The notes beneath the pieces were generated by a model. It worked only from the letters and a program-made list of their open reading frames with translations, was not told the origin of the DNA and did no database searches. Of a stretch of 18,862 bases of DNA, positions 1 through 7,885 are shown piece by piece. Position 1 is the stretch's first letter, and each line of letters begins with the position of its first letter. This DNA comes from Cyclobacteriaceae bacterium (GTDB lineage Bacteria; Bacteroidota; Bacteroidia; Cytophagales; Cyclobacteriaceae): positions 1 through 18,862 of the forward strand of contig JALOMY010000032.1 of the NCBI GenBank assembly GCA_025455225.1. The letters run 5' to 3'. Position numbers and translations under genes: made by a program.

Positions 1-423
1 GTAACACAAATCAACACCGGGAAAGGCTGCCACCTGGATTCAACTATGGTTTGGGATGCACTTCAGGAACTTAAACCCAAAGATCATTCCATAGTGTTTA
101 TTGAAAATATCGGCAACCTTGTTTGTCCGTCTATGTTTGATCTCGGTGAACAGAAGCGAATCGTTATCATCAGCGTTACAGAAGGAGAGGACAAGCCCTT
201 GAAGTACCCGGATATGTTTGCCGGCAGCCAGCTCTGCATTATTAATAAAATCGATTTGCTGCCGTATCTGAAGTTTGATTTAGCCAAACTTCGGGAATAT
301 GCGAAACGAATCAATCCATCGCTGGAATTCATTGAATTATCCTGTTCAAGCGGAGAAGGACTGGATCAATGGTATGCGTGGTTGAAGAGGGAACTCAAAC
401 ATCAGGAAATACCTGTGACATAA
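1..423 (+). CDS. hypB: HypB, hydrogenase nickel-insertion GTPase (3' part)
   Basis: This is the C-terminal 140 residues of HypB, the GTPase that delivers nickel to the large subunit of [NiFe]-hydrogenase in the cytoplasm. The open frame runs in from base 1, so the start and the Walker A region lie outside the window. Visible family motifs are NTGKGCHLD near the left edge, FIENIGNLVCP (the Walker B-like and metal-site region, with the conserved Cys of NLVCP), SVTEGEDKPLKYP, NKIDLLPYL (the NKxD guanine-specificity motif) and the C-terminal SSGEGLDQW. The Met at base 46 is internal, not a start, because conserved HypB sequence continues upstream of it. It is followed after 29 bp by hypF in the same direction, as expected for a hyp operon. 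The family call is very secure. Confidence 0.97.
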   Translation, partial: VTQINTGKGCHLDSTMVWDALQELKPKDHSIVFIENIGNLVCPSMFDLGEQKRIVIISVTEGEDKPLKYPDMFAGSQLCIINKIDLLPYLKFDLAKLREYAKRINPSLEFIELSCSSGEGLDQWYAWLKRELKHQEIPVT

Positions 424-452
424 AACATAAGGTTTGTTTATATAGAATTTAG

Positions 453-2759
453 GTGAGAAACATTCACATCCATATTGAAGGTCAGGTACAGGGAGTAGGA
501 TTTCGGCCTTTTGTTTATCGGCTGGCAAAATCACTTAACCTGAACGGATGGGTGTGTAACGGTGTGGATGGTGTTCATATTGAAGCAGAAGGAGATGTAG
601 ATCAGCTTGATCAATTTATTTCATTGCTTCAATCCGAACGGCCAACTCTTTCTCGCGTAACCAGTTTCAATGTCATCGAATCTTCAATTAAATACTTTTC
701 AGAATTTAATATAATTGAGAGTACTTCATCAGGCAATCCCAATCTATTAATCACACCGGATATTGGTTTATGCGATCAATGCCGGAAGGAGATACAGGAT
801 GCCAGAAACCTGCGGTATCAATATCCTTTTACAACCTGTACGCAATGCGGCCCCCGGTATTCCATCATGCGTTCATTGCCCTACGATCGGCCGACCACTT
901 CCATGAATGAATTTGTGATGTGTTCACACTGTCATAATGAATACCATGACCCTGTAAACCGGAGATACTTCTCGCAAACCAATTCATGTCCTCAGTGTGC
1001 CATTGATGCATGGATGGTAAATGCCCAAGGTGAAGTGTTGGCTGGAGATTGGAACAAAGCCTTTCCGCTGTTGCTTGAGAAATTGAGCACAGGTAACATC
1101 ATTGCCATTAAAGGCATTGGAGGTTATTTATTGATGGTTGATGCAACTCAGGCAGAAGCCATTAGTCGCTTGCGCCACCGTAAGCATCGCCCTACAAAAC
1201 CTTTTGCTTTAATGTATCCCGGTCTTGATGCCCTGAGAGACGATACATTTGTAAATAATGACGAGGCGAAGGAGTTCCAAAGCATCCAAAGCCCGATTGT
1301 ATTGGTAAAAGTGCGTGAACATCCGGCCTCGGGTATCTGTACCCGCTTAATTGCCCCAGGGCTTGCAACCATCGGTGCCATGCAACCTTACACTGCCATG
1401 TTTGAGTTGATTATGTCGGCATGGAAGAAGCCGGTAATTGCCACCAGCGCAAACATCAGTGGTTCGCCTATCTTGTATGAGGATGATGATGCATTGCATA
1501 ATCTTTCATCCATTGCTGATTACTTCCTGATGCATAATCGTGAAATTGAAATTGCCCAGGATGACAGTGTAGTGCGGTTTACTTCTGAAAAACATCAGCG
1601 AATCGTCCTTCGAAGATCACGAGGATTTGCACCAACCCTTACTAAGGATGCCTTTACAGGTCAAGCCATACTGGCAATGGGTGCGGATATGAAAAGCGCA
1701 TTCACCCTGCAAGCTAACGGACGAATTTATACAAGCCAGTATTTTGGTGATCTCGAATCGTGTGAGAGCCAGGAAAGTTTTAACGAAGCATTGAATCACT
1801 TGTTGCATTTAATTCAGGTACGACCTGAACAGGTTCTAGTTGATGCCCATCCCAATTATTTTTCCACACAAGCAGGACAAGCCCTGGCAAAGAAATGGAG
1901 TGTTCCTGTAACAATGGTTCAACATCATGAAGCACATGCCTTTTCGGTATTGGCTGAAAATAAATTATTGGCAAGCTCAGAACCTGTTCTAAATGTGGTT
2001 TGGGACGGAACCGGTTATGGTAAGGATGGCAATAGTTGGGGTGGTGAGTTTTTTGAATACAATACTCAGGGTTTAAACCGGATTGGCCATATGCATTATG
2101 TTCCGGTTTGGCAGGGTGATAAAATGGCCAGGGATTGCCGGCTATCTGCTTTATTTATTGGAAATAACTCACCCCGGATCAAGAAGCTGATTCAATCCAA
2201 ATTTTCAGAGGTGGTTTGGAGTTATTATTCCAAACTGACGAACACGGAACCCGAGGTCTATACCTCAAGCATCGGTCGGCTATTTGATGCAGTAGCCTGT
2301 CTGACCGGGGTAAGCGATTTCAATTCGTTTGAAGGCGAGTCTGCTATGCGGCTCGAGGCCATTGCGCAACAAGATTATACACCCGCACGGTACCTGGTAA
2401 AATGGATAGGTACGGAACTCGATGCAGAAAACCTCTTGAACCAGGTTGCGATGGATGTAGAAGAAGGTATACAGCCCGGTAAGATTGCGTATAAATTTCA
2501 TCATTACCTGGCGGATGTAATTCATTCAATTGTTGAGGCCAGAGGCTATAAAATGATTACGCTAAGCGGAGGCGTATTTCAAAATGCATTGTTAGTGGAT
2601 TTAATTATTAATGCCCTTCCGGATGTTCAGACCTATCTCCATCAGGAACTTTCTCCCAACGATGAAAACATTTCATTCGGACAATTGGCATCATTTGTTC
2701 ATAATCTTGAATATCATCGGGAACATTTAACCCATGAATTAATCATAAACAATTCATAA
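453..2759 (+). CDS. hypF: HypF, carbamoyltransferase for the hydrogenase CN ligands
   Basis: HypF turns carbamoyl phosphate and ATP into a carbamoyl group that it places on the C-terminal Cys of HypE, the source of the cyanide ligands of the [NiFe] active site. At 768 aa it has full family length and all domains. The acylphosphatase domain spans residues 1-90 (GVGFRPF; R18 and N36, 18 apart as in acylphosphatases). The zinc-finger domain has cysteines 107/110, 129/132, 157/160 and 179/182, giving the exact CX2CX18CX2CX24CX2CX18CX2C spacing. A YrdC-like domain follows at about 200-390, then a Kae1-like domain with HHEAH (H491, H492, H495) and a late GGVFQNALL motif. The start is GTG at 453; no later ATG would keep the acylphosphatase motif. 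No clear Shine-Dalgarno is visible. The stop is 1 bp from the hypC start. Confidence 0.97.
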   Translation: MRNIHIHIEGQVQGVGFRPFVYRLAKSLNLNGWVCNGVDGVHIEAEGDVDQLDQFISLLQSERPTLSRVTSFNVIESSIKYFSEFNIIESTSSGNPNLLITPDIGLCDQCRKEIQDARNLRYQYPFTTCTQCGPRYSIMRSLPYDRPTTSMNEFVMCSHCHNEYHDPVNRRYFSQTNSCPQCAIDAWMVNAQGEVLAGDWNKAFPLLLEKLSTGNIIAIKGIGGYLLMVDATQAEAISRLRHRKHRPTKPFALMYPGLDALRDDTFVNNDEAKEFQSIQSPIVLVKVREHPASGICTRLIAPGLATIGAMQPYTAMFELIMSAWKKPVIATSANISGSPILYEDDDALHNLSSIADYFLMHNREIEIAQDDSVVRFTSEKHQRIVLRRSRGFAPTLTKDAFTGQAILAMGADMKSAFTLQANGRIYTSQYFGDLESCESQESFNEALNHLLHLIQVRPEQVLVDAHPNYFSTQAGQALAKKWSVPVTMVQHHEAHAFSVLAENKLLASSEPVLNVVWDGTGYGKDGNSWGGEFFEYNTQGLNRIGHMHYVPVWQGDKMARDCRLSALFIGNNSPRIKKLIQSKFSEVVWSYYSKLTNTEPEVYTSSIGRLFDAVACLTGVSDFNSFEGESAMRLEAIAQQDYTPARYLVKWIGTELDAENLLNQVAMDVEEGIQPGKIAYKFHHYLADVIHSIVEARGYKMITLSGGVFQNALLVDLIINALPDVQTYLHQELSPNDENISFGQLASFVHNLEYHREHLTHELIINNS

Positions 2760-2760
2760 C

Positions 2761-3015
2761 ATGTGTTTAGCCATACCGGGAAAATTAGAAGCCATTACCA
2801 ATCAGCTGGATGATACCTTCCGGTTCGGACGGGTTTCGTTCGGTGGTATTATGAAAGAGGTTAACCTGGCGATGGTGCCCGATGCCAAAGAAGGCGATTA
2901 TGTGCTGGTGCATGTGGGCGTTGCTATCGGAATGGTAGATGAGGAGGAAGCGAAAAAGACATTCGAATACATCAAACAAATTGGTGAACTAAACGAATTG
3001 GGCGAAGCCCCCTGA
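2761..3015 (+). CDS. hypC: HypC/HybG-family hydrogenase maturation chaperone
   Basis: This is a small chaperone (84 aa, normal family length) that forms a complex with HypD, carries the Fe(CN)2CO unit and passes it to the hydrogenase large-subunit precursor. The diagnostic N-terminus MCLAIPGK is present. The Cys at position 2, exposed after Met removal, is essential in the family, and the conserved His of the YVLVHVG segment is H51. The OB-fold core is residues 1-60, followed by a C-terminal helix (DEEEAKKTFEYIKQ). The ATG lies 1 bp after the hypF stop and hypD begins 11 bp downstream, so translation of the three is probably coupled. HypC, HybG and HupF cannot be told apart by sequence alone without the partner hydrogenase. 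Confidence 0.96.
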   Translation: MCLAIPGKLEAITNQLDDTFRFGRVSFGGIMKEVNLAMVPDAKEGDYVLVHVGVAIGMVDEEEAKKTFEYIKQIGELNELGEAP

Positions 3016-3026
3016 AAACATTCAAC

Positions 3027-4127
3027 ATGAAATACCTTTCCGAATATCGTGATGCTTCTGTCGCCCAACAATTGCTGGAGGATATCAAATCGATTGTTAC
3101 CAGACCCTGGACGCTAATGGAGGTATGCGGTGGCCAGACGCACAGTTTGGTAAAGAATGGTATTCTAAAAATGCTGCCTAAGGAAATTACTATGGTACAC
3201 GGACCCGGCTGCCCGGTTTGTGTTACACCCATTCATATTATTGACGAAGCCATTGAACTTTCACAAAAGCCTAATGTGATTCTATGTTCATTCGGAGATA
3301 TGCTTCGTGTGCCGGGAACGAAAAAAAGTCTATTGGAAGTAAAAGCTGAGGGTGCCGATGTACGCATGGTCTATTCACCGCTGGAGGCCGTGAAACTGGC
3401 GAAAGAAAATCCGGATAAGGAAGTTGTATTTTTTGCAGTCGGTTTTGAAACAACCGCTCCGGCCAATGCGCTCTCCGTTATTCAGGCAGCAAAACAAGGA
3501 ATCAGGAATTACAGCATCCTCACATCACACGTTCTTGTGCCACCGGCTATGGAGGCTATTTTATCCGATCCGGAAACCCGGGTCAACGCCTTTCTGGCGG
3601 CAGGGCATGTTTGTACAATAATGGGCTACAACGAATACGATCCGATTGCTTCAAAATATCATGTGCCTATTGTGGTCACCGGATTTGAACCGGTGGATCT
3701 GCTTCAGGGCATTTACATGGCCGTTAAGCAGCTTGAGCAAGGGGAAGCAAAAGTAGAAAATCAGTATATCCGGTATGTACAACGTGAGGGAAACCTTCAT
3801 GCCAAAAAGACGATTGATGAAGTATTTGCTGTGTCCGATCGGGAATGGCGTGGCATCGGTACTATTCCCGGAAGCGGATGGGAAGTGAATAAGACGTATG
3901 CCTTGTATGATGCACGAAATAAATTTAATCTTGTTGAATCAACTGCTGAAGATCATACTACCTGTATAGCGGGAGAAATCATGAAAGGAAAGAAGAAGCC
4001 ATTTGATTGTCCGCATTTCGGTAAAACCTGCACACCTGAAAAGCCATTGGGCTCCCCGATGGTCTCCTCTGAAGGTGCGTGTGCAGCCTATTATCATTTC
4101 TCGCAAGCTGAAGCCCTTCACGCGTGA
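3027..4127 (+). CDS. hypD: HypD, Fe-S scaffold for Fe(CN)2CO assembly
   Basis: HypD is the [4Fe-4S] scaffold on which, with HypC and HypE, the Fe(CN)2CO part of the [NiFe] cofactor is assembled. At 366 aa it has family length. Conserved motifs in order are CGGQTH at residues 34-39, GPGCPVC at 59-65 (C62 and C65 belong to the proposed thiol relay), VGFETTAP in the second domain, and a C-terminal cluster-binding region with C313, C328, C335 and C352 (DCPHFGKTC and EGACAAY segments). No key residue looks lost. The ATG start sits 11 bp after hypC. The stop TGA shares bases with the GTG start of hypE (4-bp overlap GTGA), which points to coupled translation and balanced amounts of the two partners. 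Confidence 0.97.
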   Translation: MKYLSEYRDASVAQQLLEDIKSIVTRPWTLMEVCGGQTHSLVKNGILKMLPKEITMVHGPGCPVCVTPIHIIDEAIELSQKPNVILCSFGDMLRVPGTKKSLLEVKAEGADVRMVYSPLEAVKLAKENPDKEVVFFAVGFETTAPANALSVIQAAKQGIRNYSILTSHVLVPPAMEAILSDPETRVNAFLAAGHVCTIMGYNEYDPIASKYHVPIVVTGFEPVDLLQGIYMAVKQLEQGEAKVENQYIRYVQREGNLHAKKTIDEVFAVSDREWRGIGTIPGSGWEVNKTYALYDARNKFNLVESTAEDHTTCIAGEIMKGKKKPFDCPHFGKTCTPEKPLGSPMVSSEGACAAYYHFSQAEALHA

Positions 4128-5176
4128 GTCAACCAAAACTTTCCATTCAGCTAAACTGCCCTTTACCCAAACTTGACTTTGACGTTATTACACTTGGTCA
4201 TGGTAGTGGAGGTATTCTAACGCACCGGTTGCTTGATACCGGTGTATTTAACATTCTTAAGAACGACTTACTGATTGAACAGCACGATGGTGCCGTTCTG
4301 AAATTCGATGGCCCGGTAGCCTTCACAACCGATAGTTATGTTGTTACACCCATTTTCTTTCCGGGTGGCAACATTGGCGAACTGGCCGTTAACGGCTCCA
4401 TCAACGACCTGGCTATGTGCGGTGCTATTCCTGAATACCTGTCCTTGAGCTTTATTCTTGAAGAGGGTTTGCGCATGGACGAATTCTGGGAAGTGTTGCT
4501 CGGAATTAAGAAGGCGAGTGAAGCAGCAGGAGTACCTATTGTTACCGGTGATACGAAAGTGGTTGAACGCGGCAAGGGGGATAAGGTGTTCATCAATACC
4601 ACAGGTCTCGGACGAATACATCCCAAGGCCAGCATTCATGCCAATCGGGCTAGACCAGGTGATGTTGTACTGATCAGCGGGTCAGTAGCAAATCATGGAG
4701 TTGCCATTCTTTCTGTGCGCCAGGGATTAGAATTTGAAACAACCATCACGAGCGATACACAACCGATTCATAAGCCTGTATTGAATCTACTGGATGAACT
4801 GGGTGGTGATGTAAAATTTTTGCGCGATCCAACGCGCGGTGGCGTGGCTACCGTATTAAATGAACTGGCCATTCAATCCGGTTATGGTGTTGAAATTATT
4901 CAGAAGGATATTCCGGTTAGTGAGCAGGTAGAGGGAGCTTGTGAAATGCTCGGTCTCGATCCGCTCTATGTGGCCAACGAAGGAATCTTTATTTCCGTTG
5001 TGTCGGAAGCACAATCTACTAATGCATTAAAAATTCTTCAACGTTTTGATCCCGCTTCATCAATAATAGGCCGAGTGGTGGCCGATCATCCTAAACAGGT
5101 TGTTCTGCATAGCCGCATTGGAGGCAAGCGTATTGTAAGCATGCTTCCGGGTGAGCAGTTGCCGAGGATTTGTTGA
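4124..5176 (+). CDS. hypE: HypE, carbamoyl dehydratase
   Basis: HypE uses ATP to dehydrate the carbamoyl group it receives from HypF on its C-terminal Cys, making the thiocyanate that donates CN to HypD-bound iron. It belongs to the PurM/AIR-synthase ATP-binding fold. The 350-aa protein shows the glycine-rich GHGSGG at residues 25-30, the FTTDSYVVTP and GNIGELAVNGSINDLA segments that form the PurM-type core, DPTRGGVATVLNELA in the second half, and ends exactly in PRIC, the family's essential C-terminal tail with Cys as last residue. It starts with GTG overlapping the hypD stop by 4 bp. It is the last hyp gene. The next gene is convergent and only 2 bp away, so no terminator fits between them. 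Confidence 0.97.
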   Translation: MSQPKLSIQLNCPLPKLDFDVITLGHGSGGILTHRLLDTGVFNILKNDLLIEQHDGAVLKFDGPVAFTTDSYVVTPIFFPGGNIGELAVNGSINDLAMCGAIPEYLSLSFILEEGLRMDEFWEVLLGIKKASEAAGVPIVTGDTKVVERGKGDKVFINTTGLGRIHPKASIHANRARPGDVVLISGSVANHGVAILSVRQGLEFETTITSDTQPIHKPVLNLLDELGGDVKFLRDPTRGGVATVLNELAIQSGYGVEIIQKDIPVSEQVEGACEMLGLDPLYVANEGIFISVVSEAQSTNALKILQRFDPASSIIGRVVADHPKQVVLHSRIGGKRIVSMLPGEQLPRIC

Positions 5177-5178
5177 GT

Positions 5179-7230
5179 TTATTTACCTATAGGCAATTCA
5201 ACTTCTTCACTCCATACATATTTATTGAACCATTGCCAGTTATGCCAGGTGGCTGCAAGGCGTTCTTTGGGTTTGTTGATGCCATGGCCGAAACCTTTAT
5301 AAACAATCAACTCAGCTGGAATGCCTTTATCACGCAAGCCCTGCAACAATTCATACGCATTGGGTATAGGAACACGCTTATCAAACTCACCATGTTGAAT
5401 AAGTGTTGGGGTTTTGGCCTGATTGATGTAGGTCATAGGCGATGTTTTGCGATAGATTTCTTCATCGTCCCAGGGTGTTGCCTTTAAATACTGGCGTGTG
5501 AATGGATGTATGTCGGTGTTCACATAATAGGTCATCCAGTTTGAAATGCCGGCTCCGACTGAAGTGGCTTTAAAAACATCGGAAGAAGTGGTGAGAAAAG
5601 CAGAGATATATCCGCCTTGGCTCCAGCCCATGCATCCCATTTTAGTTTTGTCTATCATGCCTTTTGAATCGAGATAATCAATTCCTGAAAGAACATCCCA
5701 TGCATCACCCACACCAAGATTTTCCAAATTAAGTGAACGAAAAGCCTCACCATATCCAGCTGATCCACGATAGTTTGGTCGCAAAACCAACGCACCCTTA
5801 TCTAACCATTGAACAATAGGGTACACGTAACCGGGCACAGGCTGAGGTGTGTCGATACCCGTTGGGCCACCATGAACAACAACAAGTAACGGATATTTTT
5901 TTGTTGGATCATAATTCCTGGGCTTGTGCAACACACCTTCAATTACTGCACCATCTTTACTTGTCCAGGAAATGACTTCACTTTGAGCCGTTTTCCAATT
6001 ACTTATTTGCCCGGTCATATCCGTGAGTCGTTCAGGCTTTGGTTTTGCTGTTGCAGAAACAAAAATTTCATTTAGTTGATCGTTGTTTCGTGCATTGATG
6101 GCGAAGTGATCACCGGTCTTTGAAAAAGAAATGCCAAAAATTTGATCCGGAGTATTCAGGAACACAGATATCTCTCCGGTATTAGGATTAAGTTTATACA
6201 ACGGGCGTTTGGTTCTATTCCAGGCTGAAAAATAAATGCCTGAATTACGCCAGATCAGTCCGCCAATTTGTTCATCAAAGTTTTTCGCCAGTTGCCGCGA
6301 CACCTTGTTTGTTAGGTTAATGCTGAACAGTTTGTTGTTGAGATAGTAATTCGAAGTAGTATCAGTAAGGCTTGTTGTATATAGAAGTTCTTTTGAGTCG
6401 GGTGACCATTCCTGAGGATTATCGCTACTGGGATTATTAACCAGAATAGAAATCTCTTTGGAAGACAGATCGAGGATTGAAATATCGGATTTGAAAAATG
6501 AATTGATCAGCGGATCGGGTTGATGGCCAAAGGCAATTTTACTTCCATCGGGTGACGAAAGAAATGAGGTTATAGTAAAATTACCTTCTGTAAGCCGCTG
6601 AGCTTTTATCCACTCGATGCAACCCGCCTTTGTTTTAAGCGAGTCGGTCGTTTCATAACAAGGCATTTCAGAAGGTAGAGGTCTGCCGGGCTCAAAGTCT
6701 ACCAGCCATAAGTGCGATAGGGTATACTCCTTATCGTCTGCTTCAAAGGCACCATATCGTTTTTCAATTTCTTTTTTATTCTTGTCAGCTTTTTCTGGTT
6801 TAAGAAAGATCAGTTTTGAACCGGAAGGATGCCATTCAAAATCACTGATGCTTTCTTCTTCATTGGTAATGGGATAAGCTTCCCCACCTTCAGCCCGTAT
6901 AATGTAAATCTGATTTTTATTTCCGCGGTCAGCTAAAAAGGCAATCCACTTTCCATCAGGCGACCACTCCGGACTGGTACTGCTACCTTTTTGTGTGTTG
7001 GTTAATTGAAATGGGTTTTGACCATTTTTAGAAATCCATATTTCTGTATCGTATCGATTATCACTCCAATCGGTAGATTGAACCGTGTATACAACATGTT
7101 TACCATCAGGTGATATGGTTACGGTGCCTGCATTTCGCAAGGCAATTACTTGTTCGAAGGAAGGAACCTGCTGTGCGGATCCGTGAAAGGAGAGCCACAC
7201 CAAAATAACGAACAGATAGATTTTTTTCAT
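5179..7230 (-). CDS. Exported S9-family (prolyl oligopeptidase-type) serine peptidase
   Basis: This is a secreted or periplasmic peptidase of the S9 family (dipeptidyl/acylaminoacyl-peptidase type) that trims short peptides. It has 683 aa from the Met at 7230. The frame stays open to 7362, but I chose 7230 because it gives a clean signal peptide (lysines, hydrophobic core, cleavage near GSAQQ) and because the longer version runs back towards the marR operator region. Residues about 30-420 contain TolB/PD40-like propeller blades (repeats such as ISPDGKHVV, WSPDGKWIAF and WSPDSKELLY). The alpha/beta-hydrolase domain has HGGP, then the triad S537 in GWSQGG, D617 in GEFDKRVP and H649 in GFGHGI, all intact. 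It is convergent with hypE (2 bp between stop codons) and divergent from marR. It has no obvious tie to hydrogenase maturation. Exact substrate preference cannot be read from sequence. Confidence 0.93.
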   Translation of the reverse strand: MKKIYLFVILVWLSFHGSAQQVPSFEQVIALRNAGTVTISPDGKHVVYTVQSTDWSDNRYDTEIWISKNGQNPFQLTNTQKGSSTSPEWSPDGKWIAFLADRGNKNQIYIIRAEGGEAYPITNEEESISDFEWHPSGSKLIFLKPEKADKNKKEIEKRYGAFEADDKEYTLSHLWLVDFEPGRPLPSEMPCYETTDSLKTKAGCIEWIKAQRLTEGNFTITSFLSSPDGSKIAFGHQPDPLINSFFKSDISILDLSSKEISILVNNPSSDNPQEWSPDSKELLYTTSLTDTTSNYYLNNKLFSINLTNKVSRQLAKNFDEQIGGLIWRNSGIYFSAWNRTKRPLYKLNPNTGEISVFLNTPDQIFGISFSKTGDHFAINARNNDQLNEIFVSATAKPKPERLTDMTGQISNWKTAQSEVISWTSKDGAVIEGVLHKPRNYDPTKKYPLLVVVHGGPTGIDTPQPVPGYVYPIVQWLDKGALVLRPNYRGSAGYGEAFRSLNLENLGVGDAWDVLSGIDYLDSKGMIDKTKMGCMGWSQGGYISAFLTTSSDVFKATSVGAGISNWMTYYVNTDIHPFTRQYLKATPWDDEEIYRKTSPMTYINQAKTPTLIQHGEFDKRVPIPNAYELLQGLRDKGIPAELIVYKGFGHGINKPKERLAATWHNWQWFNKYVWSEEVELPIGK

Positions 7231-7378
7231 GGGAAGGAGTGTTGGTTTGCCGTATTTAAATGTATCGACACACAGGGCAAAGCACAAATAATTAAAGTTT
7301 TTGGGGCCAATATTCAGGCATTTCATTGATTTTAGTTCAAAATCATAATAAATACGCTGCACGCATAATATTTTTTAA

Positions 7379-7402
7379 ATTTAGTATGCGCGCATACTAA
7401 AT
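7379..7402. promoter_or_regulatory. 24-bp perfect palindrome, likely MarR operator
   Basis: A perfect inverted repeat with no spacer has the core TTAGTATGCGCGCATACTAA (7381-7400) and extends by 2 bp on each side. It ends 29 bp before the marR ATG and lies about 150 bp from the S9 peptidase start. MarR dimers usually bind palindromes of about 16-24 bp at their own promoters, so autoregulation of marR-fadNAE is the simplest reading. A diverged second copy may be centred 29 bp upstream (CGCATAATA at 7362-7370 matches 8 of 9 bases of the right arm; its left arm is poor). The palindrome is seen directly; the binding protein is inferred. Confidence 0.72.
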
Positions 7403-7409
7403 ATTTTTA
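7380..7409 (+). promoter_or_regulatory. Candidate marR promoter overlapping the palindrome
   Basis: TTTA at 7380-7383 and TATTTTTA at 7402-7409 resemble the Bacteroidota -33 (TTTG) and -7 (TAnnTTTG) elements, each with one mismatch, separated by 18 bp. The palindrome lies between and over them, so a bound repressor would block RNA polymerase. This would put transcription start near 7415, giving a leader of under 20 nt. The match is modest in a very AT-rich stretch and could be chance. Confidence 0.35.
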
Positions 7410-7431
7410 TCTTCACAACTTATTGATTTAC

Positions 7432-7881
7432 ATGCGCAGGGAAGAAACCGTTGATTACCATATTCGCTCGGCCTGGCTCGCAATCGCCCGGATGTACAAT
7501 CAACAGGCGGCAAAACATGACGCAACCATGGCTGAGGGTTTTGTTCTGCTCAATATTGATGTGGAGGAGGGAACACCCGCCACTAAAATTGCTCCACTGA
7601 TGGGTCTTGAGCCCCGTAGCCTTACGCGGTTACTCAAGTCGATGGAAGAACGCGGGGCGATCTATAGAAAGGTTGATGAAAATGATAAGCGATCGGTGAG
7701 GATTTTTCTTACGGAAGAAGGACTTAAGGGAAGAGACCGTTCCAAAGAAACCGTGTTGAGGCTTAACGAGGTCATTCGTTCAGAAATTCCGGAAGAAAAA
7801 CTGAAAGTGTTTTTTGAGGTGATTCAACACATCAATAGGATTATTGAACGAAATAATATTTTCGAAACAGTAGACAACTAA
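7432..7881 (+). CDS. MarR-family transcriptional regulator of the fad operon
   Basis: This is a DNA-binding regulator of 149 aa, typical MarR size. A winged helix-turn-helix spans residues about 48-98: TPATKIAPLMGLEPRSLTRLL is the helix-turn-helix, with the recognition helix near 60-72, and VDENDKRSVRIFLTEEG is the beta-wing with the family's D-x-R/K-x-x-x-x-x-L-T pattern. Flanking N- and C-terminal helices would form the dimer interface. I chose the ATG at 7432; an in-frame TTG at 7423 is also possible, but neither has a Shine-Dalgarno. It stands 69 bp upstream of fadN on the same strand with a palindrome at its promoter, so it probably represses its own operon and is released by an acyl-CoA or fatty acid. 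The ligand is inferred from context, not seen. Confidence 0.9.
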   Translation: MRREETVDYHIRSAWLAIARMYNQQAAKHDATMAEGFVLLNIDVEEGTPATKIAPLMGLEPRSLTRLLKSMEERGAIYRKVDENDKRSVRIFLTEEGLKGRDRSKETVLRLNEVIRSEIPEEKLKVFFEVIQHINRIIERNNIFETVDN

Positions 7882-7885
7882 CCTG

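Noticed and set aside
46..423. hypB read as a complete 125-aa gene starting at base 46
   Set aside because: Conserved HypB sequence (NTGKGCHLD) continues upstream to base 1, so the gene is cut by the window edge.
4268..4639. 123-aa and 99-aa minus-strand open frames inside hypE
   Set aside because: They are antisense to highly conserved HypE coding sequence and show no start signal or recognisable protein.
5170..5487. 105-aa open frame on the + strand starting at the hypE stop
   Set aside because: It lies wholly opposite the S9 peptidase catalytic domain, whose triad residues are conserved, and its product resembles nothing known.
7231..7362. Longer N-terminus for the S9 peptidase starting at 7362
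   Set aside because: It would add 44 residues before a textbook signal peptide and push the gene's start back towards the operator region.
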